Shown: positions 10,440 through 21,399 of the stretch, one piece after another | Layout: every line of letters begins with the position of its first letter | Numbering within the stretch: the stretch's first letter is position 1 | Notes under the pieces: generated by a model | The model's database searches: none | Told to the model about the DNA's origin: nothing | Seen by the model: the letters and a program-made list of their open reading frames with translations, nothing else | DNA from: Cristatella mucedo | Lineage: Eukaryota > Bryozoa > Phylactolaemata > Cristatellidae | Assembly: GCA_009760855.2 (NCBI GenBank) | Contig: WPIO01000179.1 | Coordinates: forward strand, 343,001-407,000 | Direction: 5' to 3' | Length of the DNA stretch: 64,000 nucleotides | Position numbers and translations under genes: made by a program

Positions 10440-12490
10440 TTCCTTCGAGTTTACACCCGGAAGCTTACAAAAGCCAGGGCTTCTGTTTTTACTCGAAAAC
10501 TGAATTCCTACCAGTCGGACTTAAAAAAAGATTTAAAAGACAGTAAACAATTTACTGGCCAATGCTGAGAGGTCTGACTCCCCAGATATTAACGGCTCAG
10601 TCGAAAAGTTTTCAGCCATTACTGAAACAATTGTGCACATTCGTCCCTCCATAAAGCCCCCCTGAGTAAAGCAATTGTGGAATCACAACCTGTGATCTTC
10701 CTTAAAAGGTTTTCCGAGGTTTCTGCATGCGATGTCTTCTGAACCTTAATAAGGTCTAGTTAAATGAGCTCGTCTCCTGAAGACCCTATACCATCACCTC
10801 TGTGGTCGTCACTGGCAGACCAACTTAGCCCTGCCATAACCACGATTTTTAATGCTTCTTTAGAAAAACAGGCTGTACCCAAGTCCGTCAAATCGGCAAT
10901 CTTTAGACCCACACTTAAAAAGCCTGGACTAGATACAGAGGTTCTTTCAAACTATCGCCCAATTTACCTTCTTTCTTTCTTGTCAAAGATTCTTGAAAAA
11001 TTGTCGCTAAGCAGCTGGTTGCACATATTGAAAAAAAATAAAATGTCAGAACAATTTCAATCAGGGTTCAAGAGGCAGCACTCAAGTGAAACTGCTCTCC
11101 TCCGTGTTAACAATGACAATCTATGTGGAAACGATGACGGGAATGTCACTGCCCTAGCTCTGCTAGATCTATCAGCTGCCTTCGACACCATTGATCATGA
11201 TGTTCTACTTGAACGATTGAGAACAACGATCGGTCTGGCAGACGAGGCACTGGCGTGGTTCAAACCGTACTTGTCTGACCATGTTTAATCAGTGTCGTGT
11301 GGGGGTCAGGTCTCACACACGAGACGGGTGACCTGTGGAGTCCCTCGAGGGTCCGTCCTCGGTCCCTTGCTGCATTTATACTCAAACTCTGGGAAAAGTG
11401 ATTAAGGCCCATGGAATAGGATATCACTTTTATGCTGACGATACTCAGCTGTAGTGGTCATTCAAATCGTCGGAATCTGATGCAGCAACTGAGAAACTGA
11501 ATACATTCGATCCTGGATGTCGGAAAACTTCTTGAAAATAAATGACGATACAACCGAACGGCTGCTCATAGGACACCGTAAGCGTGTGGCTGGATAAGAA
11601 GGCTTTGCTCTTCTAATAGGTGATGCTGTCGTGCGACCATCACCACGTGCTCGAAGCTGTCGTGCGACCATCACCACGTGCTCGAAATGTAGGTGTCGTT
11701 TTCGACAGTTGCCTACATTTCAAAAGCTTCATTCAGAAGACTGCTTTCACAGCTAACCATCACATCCGATCCCTATCTAAGATTAGGAACTGTCTTCTTG
11801 GGTAGTTTGCAAGAAATGTAACTAGCTCCTTAGTTCTGTCTAGGCTTGATTATTGTAATTCCCTTTTGGCTGGGCTACCAAAAAAAGCCATAATACCACT
11901 GCAGCTGGCTATGAAGATGGTTGCAAGGCTAGTCTTTAAGTCCAAGAAGTTTGAGCAAGTGTCTCATTTGATAAAAGAGCTAGGATGGGCTGCCGGTTGA
12001 TCAACGGATACAGATCGAAGTTCTTACGCTGACCCAAAAGGCCCACCACAGCTTGGCTCCTCCGTACCTAGCTGAACTGCTGCATAAGTTTTAGCCTCTT
12101 CGTGCCCTCAGGTCCTGAATGGACAATAAATTAGCTGTTCCATTCTTCTACTTAAAGACCGTTGGCGACAGAAGCTTTAGCTCTGCAGATCCTAGACTAT
12201 CGAACTCTCTTCCACTTTTCTACTTTCCTGCTGCCGACTATGGCTCATCTGTTTCAGCGGTCCTGAGCTGCTACTTCCATGCTATTCACTACCTCAACTG
12301 CTCTCGTGACTCTGCTATGCTTCCCACTTTCCCTTTGTTGCTTGACACGGAGTCTGTTGGCTACCGAACGCGTACCGAAAAACGCTTAGGTTGTGAGTGG
12401 AGTGCGCTATACAGAAACTCTCCCGCGTAACACCAACATAGTCTTTATGGCTTTGTGGAGTTACAAACGGAGATACTTTACGTTACATGA
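10440..12490 (+). mobile_element. LINE-B: longest L2-clade copy, RT and 3' region
   Basis: 10764-11288 is an open frame with the RT core: DPIPSPLWSSLADQLSPAIT, LKKPGLDTEVLSNYRP, FLSKILEK, EQFQSGFKRQHSSETALLRV, and LLDLSAAFDTIDHDVLLERL. After a stop the frame continues VTCGVPRGSVLGPLL and FYADDTQL (the YADD catalytic motif, about 11430), then C-terminal segments to about 12430 (ESVGYRTRTEKR). The endonuclease domain is missing (5' truncated), and stops and frameshifts make it inactive. A 31-bp tandem duplication lies inside it. Confidence 0.9.
11625..11686 (+). repeat. 31-bp perfect tandem duplication inside LINE-B
   Basis: A unit starting gctgtcgtgcgaccatcacc occurs twice back to back. The parallel LINE-B copy at 5700-5760 has it once, so this is a later local duplication. 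Confidence 0.9.
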
Positions 12491-13394
12491 AATTACCTTG
12501 CATTAGGGTAGATGGGCAAGAGACCGTTGACTTTCTTAGGTTACCGAGTCGCACAGCCCGAATACTGCGTAACCTACTTATAAAAAACACGTGCTTCGGT
12601 CACGGACTTTCTCTTTCCAGCACGTATAATGTGCCTAGAAGGAAATTTAGTAACCCAAAAAGTTTATATAAGTACTTATTACCAATATTAGCATTACTAG
12701 CACTGTTATTATTCTCATTATTAGCTATCAATTGAGCGGGCTGCTCCAACACACCAAGGCGTGACGGTCAAGATGGTCCTCTCTAAGAGTGCCCAAAAGT
12801 ACATCGGCCTTTCGTCAGAGTCTTTGTTATAATTGCGACAAGGAGTCCCAGTTGGAATTAAGTTATAGCGCGAGCATCGAACGCCCTCTCACAATCTGGT
12901 CGCTCGTCCTCAGCGCGTCATGCAGCCTACCAGGCTGATGGCCATGACTCGTCGGGTTCTCCACTGGCTAGGAGAACTGCACAGGGCAATTCCTTGAGGT
13001 ACCCTGAGGTACACCACAGTGAGGTACCCTGAGGTACACCACAGCCGACCCCTGCTAGTCCTACTCAGTGGCGGCGCCAGGACGATCAGGGCCGAAGGGA
13101 GCGAGCGTCTGCCCCGCCCCCCCGCCCCGCCGCCCGTCCTTAAATCGGGGCAGCAGCGACCTAGGCCGCCGCCTACTCCGACACATCCCGAAAACATGAC
13201 TAACGATGAAATTATGTCAAAATCTCACTCGACGTGCAACCGTCAAGCTCGTATCAAATAAGTATGATTTTGCGCTATAATATTTAATTGATTGCGGGTC
13301 TAGCCCACTGTCGGTGTCTAATAGTACTAGAACCTTCGAACGGCTGTTGGCTCAAAGGTAAAGCTTCAATCCCTGCTTCAGCTGATAAAATATG
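12491..13394. other. Intergenic with 25-bp tandem duplication at 12995-13044
   Basis: Two perfect copies of tgaggtaccctgaggtacac plus cacag, each containing an internal tgaggtac duplication. GC-rich sequence follows. No gene recognised. Confidence 0.6.
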
Positions 13395-13550
13395 ATATTA
13401 ATTTGCATAGTATCCTAAGAGAACTTAATCTCTATTCAGGCACTTCACATATGCAGCAGGGTTCGAGTCCATGACATCGGTCATCAAATGCATTCGCCTT
13501 GACTTCGGTCGTTATAGGCGAGCACCTTAGCCTCTGGGCCAAGCTGATTA
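13395..13550 (-). mobile_element. SINE-B copy
   Basis: Shows the inverted family tail (agagaacttaatctctattc), cacttcacatatgc, GGGTTCGAGTCC-type B box and the gagcaccttagcc head. Confidence 0.8.
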
Positions 13551-14269
13551 AATTTGAAGGCAGCCAGCTGCGAAGCGAGTATAATAACAGAGAGCATAAT
13601 TCTCTAATTAACGGCCTGTATCGTCTTTCAAGCGACTAAAAACCGTTTCATTTCAGCTTGCTCTTATGAGTGGCAGAATGGGCTCTTGCAAACTTATATC
13701 TATGCAGTGCTACGTTCTTCGGCTATCTAGAGCCAGTAATTTGTTTCGGTGGAATGTCTATGTGCACTGTAGAAGTGTGGAATTTAAAGATTCATATATG
13801 GCCGCTCTTCTGAGTGGCTGTCCGTGGCTCAATCAAACGCTGTCGCAGACGGTATCTATTGAATACAGCGAATAGTGCGTGTCCGCGAACGCAGATGGAG
13901 TGAGAATGCGTCAGCTCTTCAGGAAGTTTGCCGACACAGCGACTCGAATTTACAGTAGGTGCAACGATGAAAGGGCTGCACGAGGCTGCATCACCAAGTT
14001 CCACGAATTTACTTGATTCAACTATGGATTGATGCAGCAATGAAAAGGAGAGCTAAATAAAAGTCAAACGTTGGCCAACGGTCGCCACCGATATTTTGGC
14101 GGCTCACGGTCGCCACCATCATTTCGTCGTAAGCGACGAATTCGTCGAGCACGATTCGTCGCGAAAAAGCCACACTGCAGCTTTTCAGCTAGGCACCTTG
14201 GTCACAAGGAAAAGCTGGCGAGATGTCTATTGTAGGCACCTTGATCTTTTGCACGCATTCTTAACTGCT
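13551..14269. other. Intergenic, no feature recognised
   Basis: Short open frames on both strands overlap each other; none has a recognised motif. Confidence 0.45.
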
Positions 14270-14415
14270 TTGGGCTAGCGGTTCAGGTGCTCGCCCCGAC
14301 CAAGGTCTGACTGAGGTCGTGGGCTCGAGCCCCGAGGCATATGTGAAGCGCCTGAATAGAGATTAAGTTCTCTTGGGGCGCTATATAAATGAATTATATA
14401 TATAATTACATATTA
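14270..14415 (+). mobile_element. SINE-B copy
   Basis: Forward copy: ggttcaggtgctcgccccga, ggtcgtgggctcgagccccg, aggcatatgtgaagcgcctg, agagattaagttctcttggg and gcgctatataaatgaatta. Confidence 0.88.
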
Positions 14416-14419
14416 ATGG

Positions 14420-14505
14420 TAATAATAATAATAATAATAATAATGCACTTGATAAAGCGCCGTCAGAGAACTCAATCTCTTCCTAGGCGCTTTACATTTT
14501 CTGCT
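14420..14505 (-). mobile_element. LINE-A 3' end
   Basis: (AAT)n then tgcacttgataaagcgcc, agagaactcaatctcttc and aggcgctttacat: the inverted terminal 80 bp of LINE-A, directly next to a SINE-B copy. Confidence 0.8.
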
Positions 14506-14599
14506 TTGGCGTGTTTTGATGCGAAACGCATCTAGTCCTTCGCCTAAAGCTGAATTATTTATAAATAATTATATGTGTCTCACTGTGTTTTGAAAAAAT

Positions 14600-14741
14600 T
14601 ATATATCTGTGTAACTTTGTTACGATCCCAAGTCGTAGGTTCCAGTCTTGCAGTGAGCGATCCTTTATTGCACACTGCAAGCGCTAGTGATAGTCACCAA
14701 GGATCTTCTGCAGATATTTAAATGCGGCTGTTAGATCAGCT
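14600..14741 (+). mobile_element. SINE-A copy, degenerate
   Basis: aagtcgtaggttccagtctt (B box decayed), gagcgatcctttattgcaca, ctgcaagcgctagtgatagt, then ...aatgcggctgttagatcagc. It ends exactly at a microsatellite. Confidence 0.7.
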
Positions 14742-14763
14742 AACACACAGACACACACACACA

Positions 14764-14815
<52 letters not shown>

Positions 14816-14906
14816 CTCACACACGCACGCACGCACGCACGCACGCACGCACACACACACATATATATATATATATGTATATATATACATATATATGTAT
14901 ATATGT
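14742..14906. repeat. Compound microsatellite (CACG)n/(CA)n then (TA)n
   Basis: Alternating purine-pyrimidine throughout: (CA)n, (CGCA)n in two blocks, (CA)n, then (TA)n with GTATATA interruptions. It follows the SINE-A 3' end, as if grown from its tail. Confidence 0.95.
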
Positions 14907-16429
14907 AGCTGTGTTTTAAATTTGCCTCCAGTACACGCCTATCCAGCTTAAGTAATCGCTCATTGTAAGAGGGACTGTGGTATTTTTTTGGAAGCAAGTG
15001 GAGTCCGTCTTTACAAAAGTTTAATTAAGGAATGGCTAGTCACGAGACAAGGGGCCGTGAAGTTGAAAACGGCCTTCAGCTCCCCTTCAGTTCAAGGTAT
15101 CGGCTTGGTATAAACGTACGTAGCATGATCTCTAGACAAGCGCCGTCACATAATGTCAAAAAGACACGACTTCTTGTTGACGGATGTTAAAGACAGCGGT
15201 TGGCCGGCTGGTGCTTTTAGGAGTTGCTTGCCGGTCGTGCGGCGAAGCTGAGTTCGCATTATATGAAGGGAAGGTTTTTCCGAACTCTGCCTTAATCAGC
15301 CGCCATGCCATTATGATGGCAGAGACGTCTCGATTGGATTGCTTCTTGAGGAGAGAGCTCTCATAGTGGAATGCGTCATTTTTAAAGTCGCAGCCCGTAG
15401 ATCGGCGAGGTAATATCTACGGAGTCGGGTAGCCCGATCAATAAAAAGTGGCCCAAAAAACTTTCTCTTCTTTTGCAGCCTGACACATATTCGGCATCAT
15501 CATCATCATCTTCGCATCATCATACTCTTCGGCGTCGTCTTGGTGGAGTTGAATCCCGCAGCGCTAGAAACTCACGACCGAAGTCATTTGCTTTGAGCGC
15601 CCTTGGGCTAAGGCGCCGGGACGAAAAAGGGCATTCGTCATCGTGTCATCCGCCATCGTGCAGAGAACTTTTAGCGACGTAGCAACCGCTTGGTCGTTGT
15701 GGCTTTTCGGTCTTCGCCAGCAGAGGTGCATTCTCCGAGAGTAACACATTATATTTCAATCGCCAGAATTCGTATCAAAATTCGTCCAAAAGCTTTTCCC
15801 GCAGCCCGACGACCGTCAGGAAAATGGCGCGCTGCAACCGACTCGCGGCGAGAGTTTTTTCTTACAGCACCTGTCACCCAATTCGACGCCACAGCGCTTC
15901 GGTGAATGTGCCCGCTCACTGAGAAAGGGCAGGGGGGTCAACTTGACCGCCAACGGAAGCGGCAAGACGCCGGTGCTTTCGGCGGATATTTGCCATCCTT
16001 TTTTAAAACTGCTCGGAGCCGCCCCGACGGGCCGCTTTGAAAATGAGCCATCGGCGTCGGGCAGCTCTTTGGGAGAGCAGCTCCTCGACAGCAGCTTCCG
16101 GTGCGCATCGTATCGCAGGAAGTCGTACCGGCAGTCAGTCTCCGGCTTGAATTGAAGGCCGGACTGTGCAAGCGCGCGGCTAATCAGACAGCACCCACCC
16201 CGCACTATTAGACGCAATTTAAATTCATGCGACTCTTGTAAGCCTCTGCTGGTGGGTCATCCCGCCTTTGCGATGCAACGCCGCTTGCAGATGCAGATCG
16301 ATCGGGCGATCGGTGAGCGATCGGTGCTCCATTGTCAGCGCGTTTCTGTCCGACCGCTGAGCTAATCAGTGAGAAAGTTGCGCCGAACAGACGCGGATAG
16401 CCGAGGCGTATACGGTTATTCCGGTTCAG
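14907..16429. other. Intergenic; weak CUB-like frame on minus strand near 16030-16163
   Basis: Unrecognised apart from one minus-strand frame after a possible acceptor (TTGCACAG before 16163) reading SGLQFKPETDCRYDFLRYDA, a pattern seen in CUB domains (C-x-YD-(F/Y)-L). No partner exon or donor was found. An (ATC)n-type run lies at about 15498-15525. Confidence 0.3.
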
Positions 16430-16725
16430 TTCTCTTTATAATAGTAATAATAAAATGATATAATAATATAATAAGAAAGTAATAATATAATAAGAATACA
16501 GTTATATAGCGCCCTCAGAGAACTCAATTTTTTTTCTAGGCACTTTATGTGTGCTGTAAAGCAAGCATGCATTTGGTTAGTGGTGGCATGCACAATGTCA
16601 GCTAGCGTAACATGGTTAGAGATGACATGCACAGGGTCAGCATGCAAATATGGTTAGTAGCACCATGCAAAGTGGCAGCATGCATAAGCACATCAAGGAC
16701 GAATCACAGGGACCCACTAAATGCT
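16430..16725 (-). mobile_element. LINE-A 3' end and 3' UTR
   Basis: A/T-rich tail, then the inverted hallmark atatagcgccctcagagaac, a 3' UTR with recurring gcatgc/tggttagtgg phrases, and tcacagggacccactaaatg, as at 42840-43100 in the opposite orientation. Confidence 0.85.
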
Positions 16726-16934
16726 GCGACTTTTTCGGTAAACTTGCTGTTATTTGTATATTAGCTATACCGCACACTCAGGGCTTTGTTAGACAAGACG
16801 GCAGAATAGGATGAGATTTATATATCGCTAAAGTGAAAATAATTAACAGCCAGAGTTTCGTAATGCATTTGATTGAAAATGTTCGACAAATGAAAGGTAC
16901 GAATCATATTAATCGCTACATAAAGCTCCTTTAA

Positions 16935-17115
16935 AAAAAAAGTTCGCTGACTTAGCAGTCTCATTTGTATAGCGGCCGAAGAGCCTGAACGGCTATGACC
17001 CCCGCTTGCAGTGAACAAAAAAGGATTGCCGAAGGCAGGACTCGAACCCACAACCTGGTCGTAAAGAGCGAACTCCTTGACTCCTGGGGAAGACCCAGGT
17101 GCTTGCACGATGCCC
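16935..17115 (-). mobile_element. SINE-A copy, degenerate
   Basis: catttgtatagcggccgaag, ggctatgacccccgcttgca, and gcaggactcgaacccacaac (inverted B box) follow the SINE-A order. Confidence 0.75.
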
Positions 17116-17251
17116 GCTCACATTTGATGAATGGTTTTTTGCTGTAGAAAATCAATCGAGGCTCTCATTGGCTAAAGTGCGAAAGCTCGTATACAAAATG
17201 TATATTTCGTGCATAGGCTGACAGCATTTGCCATGCAAAAGCCCTTAAACT

Positions 17252-17290
17252 TTCAAGAATTTCAAGAATTTCAAGAATTTCAAGAATTTC
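17252..17290. repeat. 9-bp tandem repeat (caagaattt)n
   Basis: About four units of caagaattt. The spacing is one base short of a true heat-shock element array. Confidence 0.85.
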
Positions 17291-17539
17291 ACATTCCAGT
17301 AGTTTTCGGCAGATGATGACATTCAGTTTATACAGCTTATTTGGTTAGGTCATTTCAGCTTCACGCACATTCGCATATAAATTCCATTGGGTAAAGTTGC
17401 ACTCTAGAATACGCACATTTAGTTCACCGCCGTCGTTAGACCGTAGTTAACAAAGAAAGCAGCGCCAGACCAAGGAAACGTCTTTGGCTCAAATGCCATG
17501 CTTAACCAACATTTTAAAATACGTCCTTAGCCTCTGGTC

Positions 17540-19175
17540 ATGCCCCAGCACCTCTCAAAAAGGTTGTAGTCAGGCCACCGCAAGAAAGCGACACTAGATC
17601 AAGAGAGCTTGAACAACTACCGTCCAGTCTCCCTTCTACTATTCTTACCAAAGACACTGGAATGAGCCATGGCAGACCAGCTGAACTCATATATTGAAAC
17701 TTCAAGCCTTGCTAGTAAGTTCCAGTCTGGTTCTTGAGCTAATCACTCCAGAGAATCAGCGCATTGCTTCGGGTGTACAACGACCCACGGAGGAATGCAG
17801 GCAAAGTCTCTTGCGTTGCTCGATCCTTTGGCAGTATTTGATACAATTGATGACCAAGTCCTTCTCGAGTGCCTCTCATCTTGCCTGGGCATCACTGGCA
17901 CTGCTCTACAATGGTTTAAGTCTTGTCTCCCTGAGAGACTGAGTATTCACGTAAACAGAAAAGATCATCTGAGGCACCCCTGAAGTATGGGGCTCCCTCA
18001 GCTTCGCTCTTTGCTCGGTCGGCTTCTCTTCACAGTTTATGCTCTCTCTTTTGCCAATGTGATCGCCAAGCGAAATCTAGGCTTCCACTTCTACGCCAAT
18101 GACACTCATTTGTACTTTTACTTTGATGATCTCCCTAGCCATTAAGCACGGATAGTTCTCTCAGCTCTCTTTCTGATTATTCTGTCAGCTGCATGCATTG
18201 CTGACATCTGCACATGGACGGCAGCTAGCTGTGTCAAATTAAATGACGATAAAACCAACTTACTAGTTAGGCGCAAACCAAGTGTGATTCAGAAATGGGA
18301 AATGCTAACGCTCAAAATCGGCTCTAAAAACATATCTTCTGTTGAATATGCACGAAATCGAGGTGTCCTGTTCCAAAGTGACCTTTCATTAGACGACCAC
18401 GTCAGTTCCACAATTAAGTCTGCCTACTTCCAGCTGCATAAAATTGCTAAAAATTCGGGCTTGTTTAGACACGGATAACACATCTAAGTTGGTCCATGCA
18501 TTCGTGAAATCCCTTCTTGACTTATGTAACTCACTGCTTGCTGGTCTACCGGCCTGTGCAATCAGGCGCTGACAGCTGGTGCAAAACTCTGCAGCTAGGC
18601 TTGTCTGTCGTGAGCGCCGCAGTTACCACATCACACCACTTCCCGCCGACCTGCACCAGCTACCAGTCAATCTAAGCATCGACTTCAAGGTTTTGTCGCT
18701 CAATTTTAGGTCCTTTCACTCTTCGGCTCCAGCCTACCTAGCAGATCGACTGCCCCACCAGGCTCAGCATGGTACCACACGCTTTTCGGCCTATACCTCG
18801 TGCAAACCTGAAATCCTTTAGAGGTCGTGCCTTTAGTTCGTATGCTCCCAAAGCCTGGAACTCACTCCCGATCACCTGACTTAAACACATTAAAAAAGAA
18901 ATTCAAAACTCACATATTTAGCATATTATTTTGTCTGTCTTTGTGATTCGTCCTTTATGTGCTTATGCGTGCCGACACTGTTGCATGCTGCCACTTACCA
19001 TGTTTTCATGCTATATGTTAATCCTGTGAATATCGACCCAACCATGTTTTGCTTGTTGACATTGTGAATGTTACCACTAGCTGTTTGGTCATGCTTATTT
19101 TACAGCACATGTGGAGTGCGTAGAAAGAGAAAGTTTTCTGATGGCGCTATACAAATATAGTATCAGCATTATTAT
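17540..19175 (+). mobile_element. LINE-A (L2-like), RT to 3' end
   Basis: The longest LINE-A copy. From about 17545: a degraded LLKKATLD...LNNYRPVSLL region, ALLDPLAVFDTIDDQVLLEC, GITGTALQWFKSCL, a YANDTHLYFYF version of the YADD motif, SVIQKWEMLTLKIGSKNISS, QNSAARLVCRERRSYHITPL, then 3' UTR and a gcgctatacaaatat/(TTA)n end. Frameshifts and stops; inactive. Confidence 0.9.
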
Positions 19176-21109
19176 TATCAGACCATGAGCTATACTAGTA
19201 GTTCATTAAATGTTAAAAAATCTCTTTGGAAAGTTCAGGAGCTCACCTTGCCGCAAGTAGTTCTACATTTCCCGTCCCGGTGGTTCATAAAGGACAAATT
19301 CAACAGTAGGCGAAGCAAAGCGCTCCAGTGTTCGAACCTAACAAATTTTAGCTGCAGAAGCCAGCACTCAGACAGTAGAAACGTTGTAGGAAATTTCATT
19401 CTTTACAAGGTCAGTGTTACCAAAAAACCACTACGATAAGCTGAATGCATAGACACAATGGTGTATGCTGGCGGTGAAGTGCTGCATATCCGCAACGACG
19501 AGCGCTTTAAAAAAGTGAAAGTATGCACTAGCTGTGCCTATGACGGTTAAATTAAAGCAACGACTTCTGCCATGGCTAGTCAGTGGTTGGGAGTAGGAGA
19601 AACTGAATGTTCAGCGACACTGAAGTCGATAGGTGTAACTGGCCAGAGTCGAGACCACGTCGAGAGTATACCCGAGGTTAAAACTGCCTAGGCCACTTAG
19701 TACCTCGTAGTTAAAATAGCCTACGCCACTTGATACTTCAGTGTTAAAGCGACCTAGGCCACTTTATAACTAGGGACGTAAAATAGGCTAGGACAAACTA
19801 TACCTCTCCAGGCCAGAATATACTCCGTCTGAATGATGACGCAGAACTCGAGATGTTTAACTATAACTTTTAATTATTGCTGGTTGCTCAGTGGCAATTA
19901 TCCAAGCAGAGAACATTCGCAGCAAATTTCCACTGATATACGACGAAGAACGTGCGCCGACATATAAAAAGCATACAAATGAAAGTGAGATTTCTATTCG
20001 ATTAACTAAAGAAGTTTTCAGAAGCACTTGAAGCTGTGGTCATGGTCTGCTGCTTCTCGGTGAAGCGAAAGACAAATTTGAAAGCAGCTTGCGAATTTTC
20101 GGACTTAAAAAGCAGAACAGCGAAAATCACGCATCGCCAGGAGACACTGGCGGCCGCCCTTACAGACGGAAAGTGAATCCTGGGTTTTCAAGATTCCTCA
20201 TTAAATCGAGATCCACTCATATTTATGCAGTATGTACATGTTTCGCTGTCTGTAACGGCGCCGAGTCACAATGACTGAGCGCACATGGCCACGCTGGCGA
20301 GTTTTCTACAGCGCATCACACGGAGCCCGAGGGCTTTCGGTGCGCATGCGGTAGCCAACATTCCGACTCAAGAAAGCAGTTCGTAGAAAAAGTGAGGCAG
20401 GCGAGAGATCGGAAGAATGAGCTAAGAACGAAAGGGATTGAGGGGTTGAGAGCAGAGAATGAAGTTCCGGGGTTGGCGCCGGCGCGGATTTGTGAGCCAT
20501 CGCATACAAACTCATCCGCAGATCGCTCAAAAAACTATCAAAACTCCGGTTATACTCCGGCCTGGGGACACACGCTGGCGTGTTACACCAGCAGCATTCA
20601 AGCGTAGAGTCACTCCAAGCGCGAACCGGATGCACGGCGGCGCACTGGCTGACGACGCAATCCGTTTTAAAGCAAAATGGAGATCTCGATAGGAGGCTGA
20701 CATTTTTTAGGTCGGGGGACAAGAAAAGTGCCCGACTTTTTGCTGCAGGCTAGGGCTTTGTCGACTGCCGTTTGGCACATTACAGCAAACGTGAGTCTGA
20801 AAGCGCTGTGCAGTCAGCCCCTGTCCGACGTTTGTGCTTTCTCCAGTTAGTCGCAGAGCAGTCGTGTTCTTTGTCAGCGCAAACAACTAGGAGCACAGAC
20901 CGACCTGTAAGCATTTTCACAAATCTAATATTAGGTGGTATGGTTTCGATGGGTGCAAGTAGCGCCGAGCAAAGTCTCGTACGCCTTCGCGCATCGTAAC
21001 GTCGTGGTGCCGCTATTTAGCGCACTTCGCAGTGGCGCTCTGCCCAAGTAAATGCCACTTAACTAATTATGACAAGCCCACTGTCGTGATAAGTCTCGTC
21101 AGCGGTAGT
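19176..21109. other. Intergenic; possible LINE-B remnant at about 20300-20400 (minus)
   Basis: No gene recognised. At 20300-20400 the minus strand has a decayed SRNVGYRMRTES, like the LINE-B 3' ESVGYRTRTEK. The 33-34-bp tandem array is listed separately. Confidence 0.45.
19674..19807. repeat. 33-34-bp tandem repeat, four degenerate units
   Basis: Units of the form G(A/T)AGTTAAAATAGCCTAGGC plus cactt..tacctc repeat four times with about 25-30 percent divergence. They contain the CCTAGG core also clustered at 7955-8062. Confidence 0.8.
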
Positions 21110-21114
21110 ATTGG

Positions 21115-21190
21115 TCTCATTTGTAAAGAGATTGAGTTCTCTGAGGGCGCTTTATCAAGTGCCTTCTTAATATTGTTGTTATTATTATCA
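21115..21190 (+). mobile_element. LINE-A 3' end
   Basis: Only the last 75 bp: aaagagattgagttctctga, gggcgctttatcaagtgcct and a (TTA/TTG)n tail. Confidence 0.8.
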
Positions 21191-21309
21191 CGTAAGCGAT
21201 AGCGCTCTTTAGTAGCTGGTGCAGTTGAGAAGTAGCGAACTGTAGGACATTAGTTGCTTATAAATACTCGGCTCACATTAAACGATTATTTCATAACAAT
21301 ATAGGAATG

Positions 21310-21395
21310 ATAAATTTGATATAGCGCCCTCAGAGAGCTTAATCTCTTTCTAAGCACTCAACGCGTGCTGCAAAGGAAGCATGATCGAATGGTTA
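21310..21395 (-). mobile_element. LINE-A 3' end
   Basis: Inverted copy: atatagcgccctcagagagc, ttaatctctttctaagcact, then gctgcaaaggaagcatgatc. Confidence 0.8.
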
Positions 21396-21399
21396 CCTT

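Noticed and set aside
17252-17290. Heat-shock-element-like TTCAAGAA repeats
   Set aside because: The period is 9 bp, whereas a heat-shock element array needs alternating 5-bp units. There is no gene nearby.
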